Assembly: GCF_002288925.2 (NCBI RefSeq)
Contig: NW_022098076.1
Span: 89,636,182 to 89,700,181 of the forward strand
DNA from: Delphinapterus leucas
Taxonomy: Eukaryota > Chordata > Mammalia > Artiodactyla > Monodontidae
DNA length: 64,000 bases
Direction: 5' to 3'
Part shown: positions 36,323 to 47,829 of the stretch, one piece after another
How positions within the stretch are numbered: position 1 is the first letter of the stretch
Layout: every line of letters starts with the position of its first letter
The notes under the pieces: model-generated
The model's input: the letters and a program-made list of their open reading frames with translations, nothing else
Databases searched by the model: none
Told to the model about the DNA's origin: nothing
Made by a program: the position numbers and the translations under genes

Positions 36323-37488
36323 GAAATAAAGAGATATTTTTCCCTTGTGATGAGAACTCTTAGGACCTACTCTCAAGACAACTTTCCTATGTAACACACA
36401 GCAGTGTTAATTATCTATAGCATGTTGTGTGTTACATCCCTGGTACTTATCTATCTTATAACTGGGAGTCTGTACCTCTTGACCACCTCATCCAGTCCCC
36501 CCTCCCCCCAAACCCTGCCTCTGGTGGCCACAAATGTCATCTCTTTTTCTATGACTTTGTTTTGAAATACAATTAACCTACAACACTATGTACACAACAT
36601 AGGAATTTGGTATTTCTATACATTTTTAAATGATCGCCATAATAAGTCTAGTTGTCATGTGTCACCATACAAAGATATTACATAACTACTGACTATATTC
36701 CCCACACTGTACATTTTATCCCCGTGACTCACGTATTTTGTTGCTAAAAGTTTGTACCTCTTAATCTCCCTCACTTATTTCTGTCCTCCCCCAACTCCCC
36801 TTCTTTCTGGCAACCACCTATTTGTTCTCTGTATCTATGACTCTGTTTCTGTTTGGTTATGTTTGTTCATTGGCTTAGTTTTTTAGATTCCACATGTAAG
36901 AGAAATCATACAGTATGTGTCTTTCTCTAACTTATTTCACTATGGCATTCGAGGCCCATACATGCTGTTGCAAATGTGAGAATTCCATTCTTTTTTACAG
37001 CTGAAAAACATTCCATTGTATATATTGTATACACCACATTTTCTTTAACCATTCATCTATTGATGGGCACTTTGGTTGTGTCCATATCTTGGCAGTTGTA
37101 AATAGTGCTGCAATGAACACAGGAGTGCCTATATCTTTTCTAATTCACGTTTTTGTTTTCTTCAGATAAATACCCAGGAGTGGAATTGCTATATCATATA
37201 GTAGCTCTATTTTTAATTTTTGGAGGAATCTCCTTACTGTTTTCCATAATAGCTGCACCAATTTACATTCCCACCAACAGTACTCTAGGATTCCCTTTTC
37301 TCTGCATCCTTGCCAATACTAATTTGCTGTCTTTTTATAGCGATTCTGACAGGTGTGAGGTGAGATTTCACTGTGGTTTTGATTTGCATGACCCTGGTGA
37401 TTAGTGATGTTGAACAGCTTTTCATGTGCCTGTTGGCCTGTATGTCTTCTTTAGAAAAATGTCTATTCAGGTCCTATGTCCATTTTTT

Positions 37489-39672
37489 TTTTTTTTTAAT
37501 TTTTTGTATTATTGATTTTTTAATTATGGAAAATTTTAAATATATGCAAAAATAAAAAACACTAAATAACTCCCATATACCATCACCCAGTTTCAACAAT
37601 TATCAACATGTTCCTGATTTAATTTCATCTATATCCTTACCCATTGCCCCAAATTCCTGACACCAATTATCTCCTTTTTCTTTTTTTTTTTTTTTTTTTT
37701 TAAACATCTTTATTGGGGTATAATTGCTTTACAATTGTGTGTTAGTTTCTGCTTTATAACAAAGTGAATCAGTTATACATATACATATGTTCCCATATGT
37801 CTTCCCTCTTGCGTCTCCCTCCCTCCCACTCTCCCTATCCCACCCCTCCAGGCTGTCACAAAGCACCGAGCTAATATCCCTGTGCCTTGCGGCTGCTTCC
37901 CCCTAGCTATCTACCTTACTACGTTTGTTAGTGTGTATATGTCCATGACTCTCTCTCGCCCTGTCAAAGCTCACCCTTCCCCCTCCCCATATCCTCAAGT
38001 CCGTTCTCCAGTAGGTCTGCGTCTTTATTCCTGTCTTACCCCTAGGTTCTTCATGACATTTTTTTTCCCCTTAAATTCCATATATATGCGTTAGCATACG
38101 GTATTTGTCTTTTTCTTTCTGACTTACTTCACTCTGTATGACAGACTCTAGGTCTATCCATCTCATTACAAATAGCTCAATTTCATTTCTTTTTAAGGCT
38201 GAGTAATATTCCATTGTATATATGTGCCACATTTTCTTTATCCATTCATCCGATGATGGGCGCTTAGGTTGTTTCCATCTCCGGGCTATTGTAAATAGAG
38301 CTGCAATGAACATTTTGGTACATGACTCTTTTTGAATTATGGTTTTCTCAGGGTATATGCCCAGTAGTGGGATTGCTGGGTCATATGGTAATTCTATTTG
38401 TAGTTTTTTAAGGAACCTCCATACTGTTCTCCATAGTGGCTGAACCAATTCACATTCCCACCAGCAGTGCAAGAGTGTTCCCTTTTCTCCACACCCTCTC
38501 CAGCATTTATTGTTTCTAGATTTTTTGATGATGGCCATTCTGACTGGTGTGAGATGATATCTCATTGTAGTTTTGATTTGCATTTCTCTAATGATTAATG
38601 ATGTTGAGCATTCTTTCATGTGTTTGTTGGCATTCTGTATATCTTCTTTGGAGAAATGTCTATTTAGGTCTTCTGCCCATTTTTGGATTGGGTTGTTTGT
38701 TTTTTTGTTATTGAGCTGCATGAGCTGCTTGTAAATTTTGGAGATTAATCCTTTGTCAGTTGCTTCATTTGCAAATATTTTCTCCCATTGTGAGGGTTGT
38801 CTTTTGGTCTTGATTATGGTTTCCTTTGCTGTGCAAAAGCTTTGAAGTTTCATTAGGTCCCATTTGTTTATTTTTGTTTTTATTTCCATTACTCTAGGAG
38901 GTGGGTCAGAAAGGATCTTGCTGTGATTTATGTCATAGAGTGTTCTGCCTATGTTTTCCTCTAAGAGTTTGATAGTTTCTGGCCTTACATTTAGGTCTTT
39001 AATCCATTTTGAGCTTATTTTTGTGTATGGTGTTAGGGAGTGATCTAATCTCATACTTTTACATGTACCTGTCCAGTTTTCCCAGCACCATTTATTGAAG
39101 AGGCTGTCCTTTCTCCACTGTACATTCCTGCCACCTTTATAAAAGATAAGGTGTCCATATGTGCGTGGGTTTATCGCTGGGCTTTCTATCCTGTTCCATT
39201 GATCTATCTTTCTGTTTTTGTGCCAGTACCATACTGTCTTGATTACTGTAGCTTTGTAGTATAGTCTGAAGTCAGGGAGCCTGATTCCTCCAGCTCCTTT
39301 TTTCGTTCTCAAGATTGCTTTGGCTATTCGGGGTCTTTTGTGTTTCCATACAAATTGTGAAATTTTTTGTTCTAGTTCTGTGAAAAATGCCAGTGGTAGT
39401 TTGATAGGGATTGCATTGAATCTGTAGATTGCTTTGGGTAGTAGAGTCATTTTCACAATGTTGATTCTTCCCATCCAAGAACATGGTATATCTCTCCATC
39501 TATTTGTATCATCTTTAATTTCTTTTATCAGTGTCTTATAATTTTCTGCATACAGGTCTTTCGTCTCCTTAGGTAGGTTTATTCCTAGATATTTTATTCT
39601 TTTTGTTGCAATGGTAAATGGAAGTGTTTTCTTGATTTCACTTTCAGATTTTTCATCATTAGTATATAGGAA
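37489..39672 (-). mobile_element. young 5'-truncated L1 insertion with probable 3' transduction
   Basis: Minus strand, in transcript order: L1 ORF2 from about codon 740 to its stop (39672-38071), the 3' UTR to 37702, a first poly(A) (21 T on the plus strand, 37681-37701), about 180 bases of non-L1 sequence (37677-37499), then a second T/A-rich tract at 37483-37497. The whole block is bracketed by TCCTATGTCCATTTTTT at 37472-37488 and 39673-39689 (17 bp exact). The order L1, poly(A), foreign segment, poly(A), target duplication is the classical signature of an L1 transcript that read past its own weak polyadenylation signal. Confidence 0.85.
37499..37677 (-). other. transduced segment carried by the L1
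   Basis: On the minus strand this ends in TTTAAAATTTTCCATAATTAAAA and contains GTTGATAATTGTTGAAACTGG. That is the same old-repeat 3' terminus seen at 3565-3955. The likely history is that the L1 source copy lay just upstream of such a repeat and the read-through transcript ended at the repeat's A-rich tail. Confidence 0.6.
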
Positions 39673-39684
39673 TCCTATGTCCAT
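38071..39684 (-). pseudogene. L1 ORF2 C-terminal fragment, open for 537 codons
   Basis: The only long open frame of the window. Full-length mammalian L1 ORF2 is near 1275 residues, so the endonuclease and most of the reverse transcriptase are gone. What remains is the end of the RT region ([15 protein letters not shown] at about residues 23-37), the region containing [20 protein letters not shown] (74-93), and the C-terminal cysteine-rich motif CX3CX7HX4C (C394, C398, H406, C411), ending [12 protein letters not shown]. No stop or frameshift is seen, which suggests a recent insertion. The apparent start ATG and first four codons (MDIG) come from the target-site duplication rather than L1. With no catalytic YADD box it cannot support retrotransposition. 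Confidence 0.95.
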
Positions 39685-39799
39685 TTTTTAATTGAGCATT
39701 TTAAGTATACAATTTTATTTTCTAAGAGGTATTTACTTTTTCATTAAGTCTTTTAAAAAAAAACCCTGTAAAGTATCCCCTTAAACAGTTCCAGTCATG

Positions 39800-40760
39800 A
39801 ATTTTTATTATTGTTATTCTAGCATGGGACTGTACTGTTTTATTTAGTATTGTAAAATACAGGAACGTACAAATCAGAAAAACAATGTCTCTGAATTTCA
39901 TCCTTCTGAGATAACCGCCATTAATCACTGGTAGTCTTCATTCCAAAGAATTTTTCTATGCCTATGGAATCTTTTCTGTTTGTGAAAATAATCTAGGCAA
40001 AGTACTTTAGAGCTGGCTTTAGGTAAGTAAAACAACACCCATATTTTAAAACACACACACACACAATACTGCAGACTGGACCACAGTATATATTCTAAAC
40101 CGCAAATCGTCTTCTCGTTAACAACTTCATAGTATCTCATTGATAATTGATTTAACTAACCTTTAGGTGTTTTTCAAATTTACTTTGCAATTAAAAATAG
40201 TAATGCAATGAGGACTTCCCTGGTGATGCAGTGGTTAAGAATCCGCCTGCCAATGCAGGGGACACAGGTTTGAGCCCTGGTCCGGGAAGATCCCACATGC
40301 TGTGGAACAACTAAGCGTGCATACCACAACTACTGAGCCCGCGCTCTAGAGTCTGCATGTTGCAACTACTGAGCCTGCGTGCAGCAACGAAGACCCAATG
40401 CAGCCAAAAATAAATAAATTAATTTAAAAAATAAAAATAATGTTGCAATGAGTTTTCTCTAACCAGTACCTTTTCATATTTATGCTATTATTTCTATAGG
40501 ATAAATTCCAAAGAGTAGGATTTCGGGACCAGAGAATATGGGCATCTTTCAACTTTGATTTCTTTAAATTTTTTACTTCCCTGTTGCCTTCCAATGTGCC
40601 ACTAGTTCAATGTACATATCCAACTCCCTGATAGTTTTTACTTCTCATACCTCTGCTACCCTAAGGATCAGCATTCTTTTTTAGTCCTTATCAATTATGG
40701 GGGGAAAATACACTAAATATTCACAGTGATTATCACAGGGGCAGTTTATATTTTTGTTTG
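39800..40760 (-). mobile_element. ancient L1 (L1ME-like), antisense, split by a SINE
   Basis: GAGATAACCGCCATTAATCAC, TTTTTCTATGCCTATGGAATC and, after the SINE, TAGGATAAATTCCAAAGAGTAGG are the reverse complement of old L1 3' UTR and ORF2-end wording. A CA repeat (40051-40066) lies inside. Strongly diverged. Confidence 0.55.
40212..40442 (+). mobile_element. CHR-type SINE
   Basis: Head GGACTTCCCTGGTGATGCAG, B-box region GGTTTGAGCCC, CACAACTACTGAGCCCGCGC, then ACCCAATGCAGCCAAAAATA and an A-rich tail. TAATGCAATGA (40201-40211) and GTTGCAATGA (40442-40451) look like a decayed duplication. Confidence 0.9.
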
Positions 40761-41295
40761 TTTTCTTTAGTTTCCAGATTTTGTACCATGATTGTAAGTA
40801 ATCTTATAACTTATTAAAATAAAGATGAAGTGCTAAATAGCTTTCGTGGTTGAGAGAAATCACCTCTAAGTAGAGAGTAGAAAAGGTTTAGTGAAGATTG
40901 CAAGGCAGGAAAATGTCTGGCTCCCAATGGATGGGTAGAATTTCTGCCTGGGCAGGAAAGCTGGAGAGAAATGCTGAGACCCAGGGAAAGAGGTGGAGGT
41001 GTTGCTGGGCAATGGGGACCAAGGATTTCTGTCCAAGGAAGACTCTGGTGGGGCTGGGGTTTAGGAAGAAGACTCTAGCAGCAGGCTGTGGGAGAAACGG
41101 AGCCTGGAGAGACCAGCCCTCAGATCATTTCCCAAGTCCAGGTAGGAGGTAATGAAGGTGTAAACTCAAATACTGGCAGGGGCTGGAGAGGGAACCATCG
41201 CGGTTCACTGCGGTCAGGAGTGTCAGCTCTTCCGGGGCCAGCCTCTCCCCCACATCAGCAAAGGAAGCTGCAGTTGCCCTTCACAGAAGCAGCTC
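40761..41295. other. unassigned sequence
   Basis: A purine-rich stretch at 40890-41160 gives two overlapping frames (40898-41152, 41088-41387) with no recognisable protein features. Confidence 0.4.
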
Positions 41296-41299
41296 CAGG

Positions 41300-42265
41300 C
41301 GAAATGGAGCAGGGCCCTATGGTCCCTCCCCACCCCCATGTCTTCCGCCTGCCTTTCGTCTGCAGAAAAACTTTAGTCAAAGAATAAATTTAATCAGAGA
41401 AATGAGGAAATGCAGAAGCAAAGGAAAGCAGTCGAACAGGACAAAATGTAATAGTTTAGTCATTAAGCAAAGTCAGGGACCTTTCGTTCTTCCTCAAGGG
41501 CTACAGATAATATTCTGAGCCACATCCTTTGAGCTGTTCTGTAGAGACTGAAACCCACACCAGGTGCAAGAAGTTAACTGCACGATGACTAGACTGTAGC
41601 CATGACATAAGCTGCCACAATTCCGAGAACTGGCCTCAAAGAAATGGGAACAAACCGACCCTGGAACTGAAGACTAACTGTCCTTAAAACAATCAAGATG
41701 ACGCTGATCAGGTCACTGCGTGGCCAATTTCAGGATGACGGTCAGAGCCGACTGTGCTGCTCTGTGCGTAGCCCCCTCCCTCCACCTTATATGCCCCCGA
41801 AACTCCCCTTGAAAAGCTCTTGCCCCGATTGTCAAGGGGAGTTGGCCTTTGTTTTCCTGTTGTTCGTTTTTTTTTAAATAAGTTCATTTATTTTTGGCTG
41901 CACTGGTTGCTGTGTGCGGGCTTTCTCTAGTTGCGGCGAGCGGGGGCTCCTCTTCGTCGCGGTGCGCGGGCTTCTCACTGCGGTGGCTTCTCTTGTTGTG
42001 GAGCACGGGCTCAGTAGTTGTGGCACACAGGCTTAGTTGCTCCGAGGCATGTGGGATCTTCCCGGACCAGGGCTCGAACCCGTGTCCCCTGCGTTGGCAG
42101 GCGGATTCTAAACCACTGCGCCACCAGGGAAGTCTGGGAGTTGTGAGCCCATCCCCTCCCCCAGTTGCCGGCCTCTGAAATAAAGCAAACTTTCCTCTGT
42201 ACCAACCTTGCCTCTCCAGTATTGGCTTTAGAGCAGCGAGCAGCCGGATCCCACTTTCAGTAACA
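41300..42265 (+). mobile_element. ERV1-type solo LTR (copy A), interrupted by a SINE
   Basis: The start, near AATGGAGCAGGGCCCTATGG, aligns by eye with the reverse complement of the LTR at 57052-58071, including GGGCTACAGATAATATTCTGAG in both. A TATA-like TTATATG lies at 41788-41794, a hairpin at 41804-41841, the polyadenylation signal AATAAA at 42179-42184, and the end is TTTCAGTAACA. CAGG flanks it at 41296-41299 and 42266-42269 (4 bp, as usual for ERV1). No viral internal genes are present. Confidence 0.8.
41870..42134 (-). mobile_element. CHR-type SINE inside LTR copy A
   Basis: The plus strand shows the reverse complement of the SINE: T-rich end at 41867-41890, GGCGAGCGGGGGCTCCTC, CGAACCCGTGTCCCCTGCG, ending CCACCAGGGAAGTC at 42134. 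It separates the presumed LTR R region from the polyadenylation signal. Confidence 0.92.
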
Positions 42266-42269
42266 CAGG

Positions 42270-44461
42270 GACATAAGCAGCTTTTTCTAGCTCAGCTATT
42301 TGTGAAAAATAAATCTGAGTTTGGGAAGCCTGGAAGCACTGTGCAATTTCTCATTCGAGAGAGGTCATGGTCAGGCTAGCAAAAAGAGGGTAATTTCAAC
42401 TACAATGAGTGCCTTTTCCCTCGGGAACATTGCATTTCTCCAAAACATCAAAAAAATGCATTGTTTTACCCGTTTCATTTTTAGATCAATGTTTCCCAAG
42501 GCAGAAAAGAAATGACAGTTTAGGGGGAAACAAAACAGCAGCCGTTGAAACTCTCGCCACCGGCCCTTCTTTCAATCACCAGAACGGAGTGTCCAGGAGA
42601 CAGCACAGTTCTTATTTCTCCTTCATTTCTTTGTTCTAAATGCATTCTTACCATCCACCTGTTCGTTCCTCAAAGGAGCCATAGAAAATAGCCCCATAAA
42701 ATGCTCTGTCAGAGATTAAGTAACTCGGTTATGGGGATGGCATCTTAAAGGTAAGTCTTTGGCAAAAAAATAAATAAAAATGACCCCCAAATTTGTCTCT
42801 TATAACCACAAAGCTTTGTTTCTTGCATGAGTTACATGTTGGCAGAGGGCTGGCTCTGGCCCTGGCTCTGTTACCCCTTGTCTACAACCAGATCTGAGGG
42901 GCCAGCTGATCTGGGGGCCAAGGTCTTCTCATGATGAAGGGAACGAGCAAGAAAGCATTAAAACAGAACGAAACAAAACAAAACCTGACAATGGATCTGA
43001 AAGCATCAGCTAGGGACAAGCAGGCTGTGTCACTTTTGCTCACATTTCACTGGCCAAAGCAAGCCCCGCCTCAAGCCTCCCCAGTGGGATGGAAAGTGGA
43101 CATCACCCAGCCAAGGTGGCACAGCCACAAGCCAACGGGGCCTCCATATAAGCTCGTAGGGGAAGAGGATCAATAGTGCGGAGGCTGCCGCATGGCAGTG
43201 GCCGAGGGGCTGGCATTAGAACCCACCTCTCGGGCTCTGATGTTTTAGCTCTTTCTACTGCTCTGCTCTTCCTCTCAATACCCTTCATGGCGCTCATTGA
43301 TCGGGGCTCTGTTCCCAGATCTGTGCCTTAGATTCCTAGCCTTTGGGTGGGATGCTGTTCCATGTTGTAAAGGACCACTTAGGACCACCAAATTTCCTCC
43401 CACAAACCAAGGCCTCTGGACTGTGCCTCAAAGGCTAGAATTACCCACAGGCGTGAAAAGTGACTCAAGTCCAGTTCAAGCTCAGCTTTCTTTCTGGATA
43501 CATGAATTTGGGTTGTTGACTTTCATCCCTCCTCAGGACCGACGACCAGTCTAGTCTCTCCTACTGTGGTCCTCACTCTTCCCAGCTTCTTCCAACTTTC
43601 CATCACCCCACTGTGAGGTCCCAACCTACTGTGCAGCCAAGTAGCAAAGAGAGGAGAGGAAAGAGGGCAGGTCTCTGCCACTAAGCGTGTCTGCCTCCCC
43701 AGGGTCCTCCATAAAGGAGCATGTGCTGCAGGAGGGACCACCCTCCCCATCCCTGGGGGACCTGCGGAGGTGAGAGCTTATTTCCAATTCTGCCCCGTCT
43801 GGGCTGGCACTTTTTCCATGTCCAATGACCAAGAGTCAGTTTTATGAGCTGCAACAGTGAGGTTTGTGCAAACAGGTTTTCTGAGTAATTATAATTTGCC
43901 CAAGAACAAACAGTGCTTTGCAACTGGCAAAATCAGTCAGGTTCTCAGAAGACGTGATGTGGGTGAGTAAAAGTCTGGGCTGGCTGTCAAGGGACCTGGA
44001 AGTTTAACTCTTTGACCCAACAGTCGAGAGGTACCAAGCCAAACAAACCAAACCAGGATGACTTAAAACAAGAAAGGTAATTTAGACAACCCAGAATCTA
44101 AAAGAGGAAGAGCAGCCACAACCTCATCATTTTGACTATTATTATCTTAAGCATTTTCTCCAGTTTTTCTTTTCCTCTGCATATAGAGTCTAAACGCTAG
44201 TTTCCATAAACTTTGGTATCTAGGTTTTTAAAATTAACATCAATGTTCTTCATAATGGTTGCTTTTGCTGGCTGGATAATTACTATTACTCTATTACTGA
44301 GTGCATTGCTTGCATTTTCTGTAGCTTTTCCTTAGCCGACCCGCTTAATGCTGAGCAGTGAGGTGATTTTTATTTTATATGTTGGCAATAATAGAGAACA
44401 CTTTTGTGAACATATTTTTACATTCCTATTTGTGCACTGTTAAAAGAGAAACTGAGGCATA
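42270..44461. other. unassigned, 2.2 kb
   Basis: No gene recognised. 44140-44460 is AT-rich and may be old antisense L1. Frames around 43103-43923 on both strands overlap and have no recognisable domains. Confidence 0.4.
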
Positions 44462-45297
44462 CAGTCAGTATCCTACATACGAAAGAGCTCCGTTCCAAGA
44501 AAGCGCTTGTAAGCCCAATTTGTTCGTAAGTCCGACAGATTTAGCCTGGGTACCCAGCTAACACCATCAGCTATATAGTACTGTACTGTAATAGGTTTAT
44601 AATACTTTTCACACAAATAATACATAAAAACAAACACAAAAAGTAAAGAAAACATTTTTAATCTTACAGTGCAGTCCCTTGAAAGTACAGCAGTCCAGTG
44701 CAACAGCTGGCATATGGGGGCTGGCATCGAGTGAACAGGCAAGAAGAGTTACTGACTGGAGGAGGGAGAGGAGGTGGGAGATGGTAGAGCTGAAGGATCC
44801 TCAGCAATAGGAGACGGAGGGCCAGACGCAATGTCACTCACGCCTGACGCTGATGGCACAGGTTCTGGTTCCTTGCTGGATTCAATTCTATCCATCCTCT
44901 TGAAAAAACGATCCGGTGATGACTGGGTAGTAGCTCTTTTGGGCTCATCATAGATGACACGGTAGCACTGGATTGAATTCTGAACGGCCGCTGCAACCCT
45001 CGTGTACCATTCTATGTTCTACGTTCTACGTGCCTCAAAAACTAACAGTGCCTCCTCAAATAAAGAAAACCGCTTGCTTCCAGACATCCTGGGTTTGAAA
45101 TAAAGATACTCTACTACTGTACTTTATACGGTACTGTACAGTAAAGTACACAAAAGCACAACCACTTGTAGAGGATGCACGCACGTGACAATGTACAACA
45201 GATATGTGAACTAACTTACGTGATTGGACATGCAAATGCACGTTCGCATCTTTGAAAGTTCACAACTTGAAGGTTCGTAGGTAGGGGACTTATTGTG
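44462..45297 (-). mobile_element. Tigger-like (Tc1/mariner) DNA transposon, internally deleted
   Basis: 836 bp flanked by TA (44460-44461 and 45298-45299). Terminal inverted repeats: the left end contains CAGTATCCTACATACGAA and the right end, reversed, contains AAGTCCCCTACCTACGAA. On the minus strand a stretch before a stop near 44757 reads KRATTQSSPDRFFKR followed by a Ser/Pro-rich tail ending SPSSSQ, resembling the C-terminus of a Tigger/pogo-family transposase. The DNA-binding and catalytic domains are absent, so it is a non-autonomous derivative. Confidence 0.75.
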
Positions 45298-45305
45298 TAA
45301 AAAAT

Positions 45306-45609
45306 TGTAAGAGTTTACCTGAGTAAAAATTGATTTGCGTGGAGCAGCCCCCAACCGGAAGTGGTTGGGAATACTGCACCCCCAGAAGCCAGGGAGAAAC
45401 TTCTATACAGAAAAAGGCAGAAGCAAAATAAGGCAACTGTTTATTGGCTACGGCTTAAAGCCTACCTGGCTGTTTGTGTCTGGTCGTCCTTAACGTTTGG
45501 ATTTTGTAACCTTGGGGCATTTACAGGCTCAGATTTTGTTTGCGTACATAGGGGCCTTGGCATCAGAACCACATCAGTCTAACAGCTTCCTTGTTTAATT
45601 AACTTAACA
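45306..45609 (-). mobile_element. short ERV1-like LTR
   Basis: On the minus strand it starts TGTTAAGTTAATTAAACAAGG and has AATAAA near 45439-45444 (AGCCAATAAACAG), then a GGTTGGGGGCTGC segment and the end AAACTCTTACA. I recognise this as an ERV1-type LTR layout but not the family. Flanking bases AAAT and GCAT match poorly. It begins eight bases after the Tigger-like element. Confidence 0.5.
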
Positions 45610-47111
45610 GCATCACTAAGAGCTGGGGGCTGTCTGATTTTTTAGGCACAGAAGCTGGATTCCCAAGAGTAGGGATAGAAAAGGGTACCGAATATTTACA
45701 GGAAGCCTAAGAAAAATGATGCTAATTTTCTTATATGTTTTGGCAACTGTAGGAAAGGTTCACTTCAAGAGCTCATGACAGCCTACAATGGGGCATGTTA
45801 TAAGAATAAAACTTGGATGAAAGTGTCTTCCTATCCTTTCTGCGCAAGCTTATTTGCGGGATAAACAGATCCTCCCTAAAAGCACTCCTGGAGGAAATTC
45901 TCCCTGGGGTATCGATATGTTTCTCCTCTGAAGAGCTTGTTACATTTTATTTAATGAACATCATGAATCCTGCAAACTAGCAGGGCTCACACCTTGGCTT
46001 CGCACATTTAAGGCTCACCTCTAGCAAGTATTTGGGATCCTTTGTTACACAGTTCTCTGCTAATCTCACCTTTGCCTTCATTTCCAGTATGCTGTTGCTA
46101 TCTAAGATAATGTTTAAAGAGTTTTTAACAATGTGCAAAAAAAAAAAAAAAGGGGGCAGAACACAAAAAAATGAACACTATACAAAATAGCATCTTTAAA
46201 AAACCAGAAAGAAATGTGTCTGAGGTTAAAAGTGAGTGTTTGGGGAAGCAGGATTATGTGTAACATTTTCCAAGTTAGCTTTTGTAAGGTTTTTGTTTTG
46301 AACATTCTACGTTTTCAACAAAGAATGTTCATGAATTTTATAAAGCGCATGGGAAAACCCATCAGCTTTGGACACCAAGAAAGAAATGCAAGTGGAGATC
46401 CCTTCTGCACCATTTAATGGCATCAGGAAATTGGAAACAGAAGCACGAGAGCTTGCACGAGTTACTAATTTACTGATTCCTGCCATGCATCAGGCTTTAA
46501 CTCTTTTGTCCACAAAGCATTAGCACTTCTTGATGTTGTTAATGCAGCCCCATTAAACATTCATACAATGTCTATATTCCCAGGGGCTGTTTGTTTTCCT
46601 CTTTCACTTCAGGAGCTGATGCGGATGGTCCACGTCCTCACGTGATGCTCTCACGGGTACTGAGGCAAGAAAGCCTGCTTTTTGGGAGGAGGGAAAGTGC
46701 GCCAAAGGCTGATGAGAGCTTCCAGGCAGAAAAGCCTGGTGCCCATTTAGTTATTTTCCTTTCCTTTTCTGTCCTCTCTGCCTTTGCAGGGCACTTCCTG
46801 GGTATTGGGCTCTTTTCTCATTTTGGTGGATGCTAATACTGCATTGTGAAAATGCAGTTTCCCTGGGCTTACTTAAAAAGATGCTTGGATATTGTGATGG
46901 CAATGTTTGCAATTAGCGCAACACTTCTCACCCGATATTGTCAATACTTTTAGAATGGTTAATTCATGGAAAATGAATTCAAAAGATTTAAGAAACCACT
47001 TCCCCCAAAACAGTTGTACATTGAAAAAACATCCAGTTCTGAGCTTCTAAATCCACCCTTCATGAAAAATAGCTCCATGAAATTTAACTGCCCTTCTTAT
47101 GCCTCCGTTTT
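45610..47111. other. unassigned, 1.5 kb, AT-rich
   Basis: No repeat family recognised with confidence. A tract of A residues lies at 46137-46152. Such repeat-poor AT-rich sequence could hold regulatory DNA, but nothing visible proves it. Confidence 0.4.
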
Positions 47112-47215
47112 AGGATTGCCAGATAAAATACAGGATGTCCAGCTAAATCTGAACTCCAGATAAACACAATTGTTTTTAGTATAACTATGTCCCAAATATT
47201 GCATCCTGATTTCCC
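47112..47215 (+). mobile_element. half of a palindromic MITE-like DNA element
   Basis: GGATTGCCAGATAAAATACAGG, CCAGCTAAATCTGAACTCC, AGTATAACTATGTCCCAAATATTGCA follow one arm of a common mammalian palindromic non-autonomous DNA transposon whose name I cannot fix. The second arm is missing. Confidence 0.55.
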
Positions 47216-47829
47216 CACCAGATGAAGCAATCGTTCACCTCCAGTTAGAACAGTCTCCGGAAAGGAAGCTTGGTCAGTACCTTATTGCTGTAGTGGTTGG
47301 TGTAGATGAGAAGAGATTTGGCAATTCGGACAAACAGCCCATTAGATGTTTCTTCTTAAAAGACAGGATGATTTTCACTCTTCTGAGGCTGTCTGGGAGC
47401 CCACAGAGAGATGGCTACCCTGTATCCCATGGCTCATCTTTATCCCCTGGCATGTTCCCATCTCCGACATGGCAAAGGGGCCTGAAGCAGGGCCTGGTAG
47501 CTGAGCAGCAGAAGGACTAAGGGGGAAGAGGGAAAGAGAGATGAGGAAAGGGCCGAGACTGTGGGTTCAGGATCCCCTCCCTAAATCTGACTGTCACCTG
47601 AAGTGAACGCACAAAATGCTTGGTGGATGGTTGTCTCACCTAACGGGGGCGGCTCTCTCCTCAATGATTCTGAGGGATGAAACAGAAGCAGCTCACACAG
47701 ACTCACGGGCACTTAGGCAGCAGAGATGAAGGGGGAGCCCCTGGGAGCTGCAGGAATGGTGGAGACCTAGAAGGTCCTCTGACATCCAGCGTACAGTTTT
47801 AGAGGAGAAGGAGCTCCTACATTTAGCAT
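47216..47829. other. unassigned sequence
   Basis: Nothing recognised. Confidence 0.4.

Larger units (their letters stand above)
35520..37471 (-). mobile_element. old L1 (L1MA/MB-like), antisense, host of several insertions
   Basis: The plus strand reads the reverse complement of an old L1 3' UTR (GGAGGTGTAATTGACTGTAC, AGTGATCACCATAATAG, TGATGAGAACTCTTAGGACC). A second 3'-UTR-like copy follows at 36560, then ORF2 end codons (ATTCCATTGTATATATTG, CTGCAATGAACACAGG, GTGAGGTGAGATTTCACTG). It is interrupted by an L1 tail (35583-35945), a SINE (36028-36322) and the insertion starting at 37489. Confidence 0.8.

Noticed and set aside
38071..39684. 537-codon open frame as a host gene
   Set aside because: The protein is L1 ORF2 C-terminal sequence inside a 5'-truncated retrotransposon with target-site duplication.
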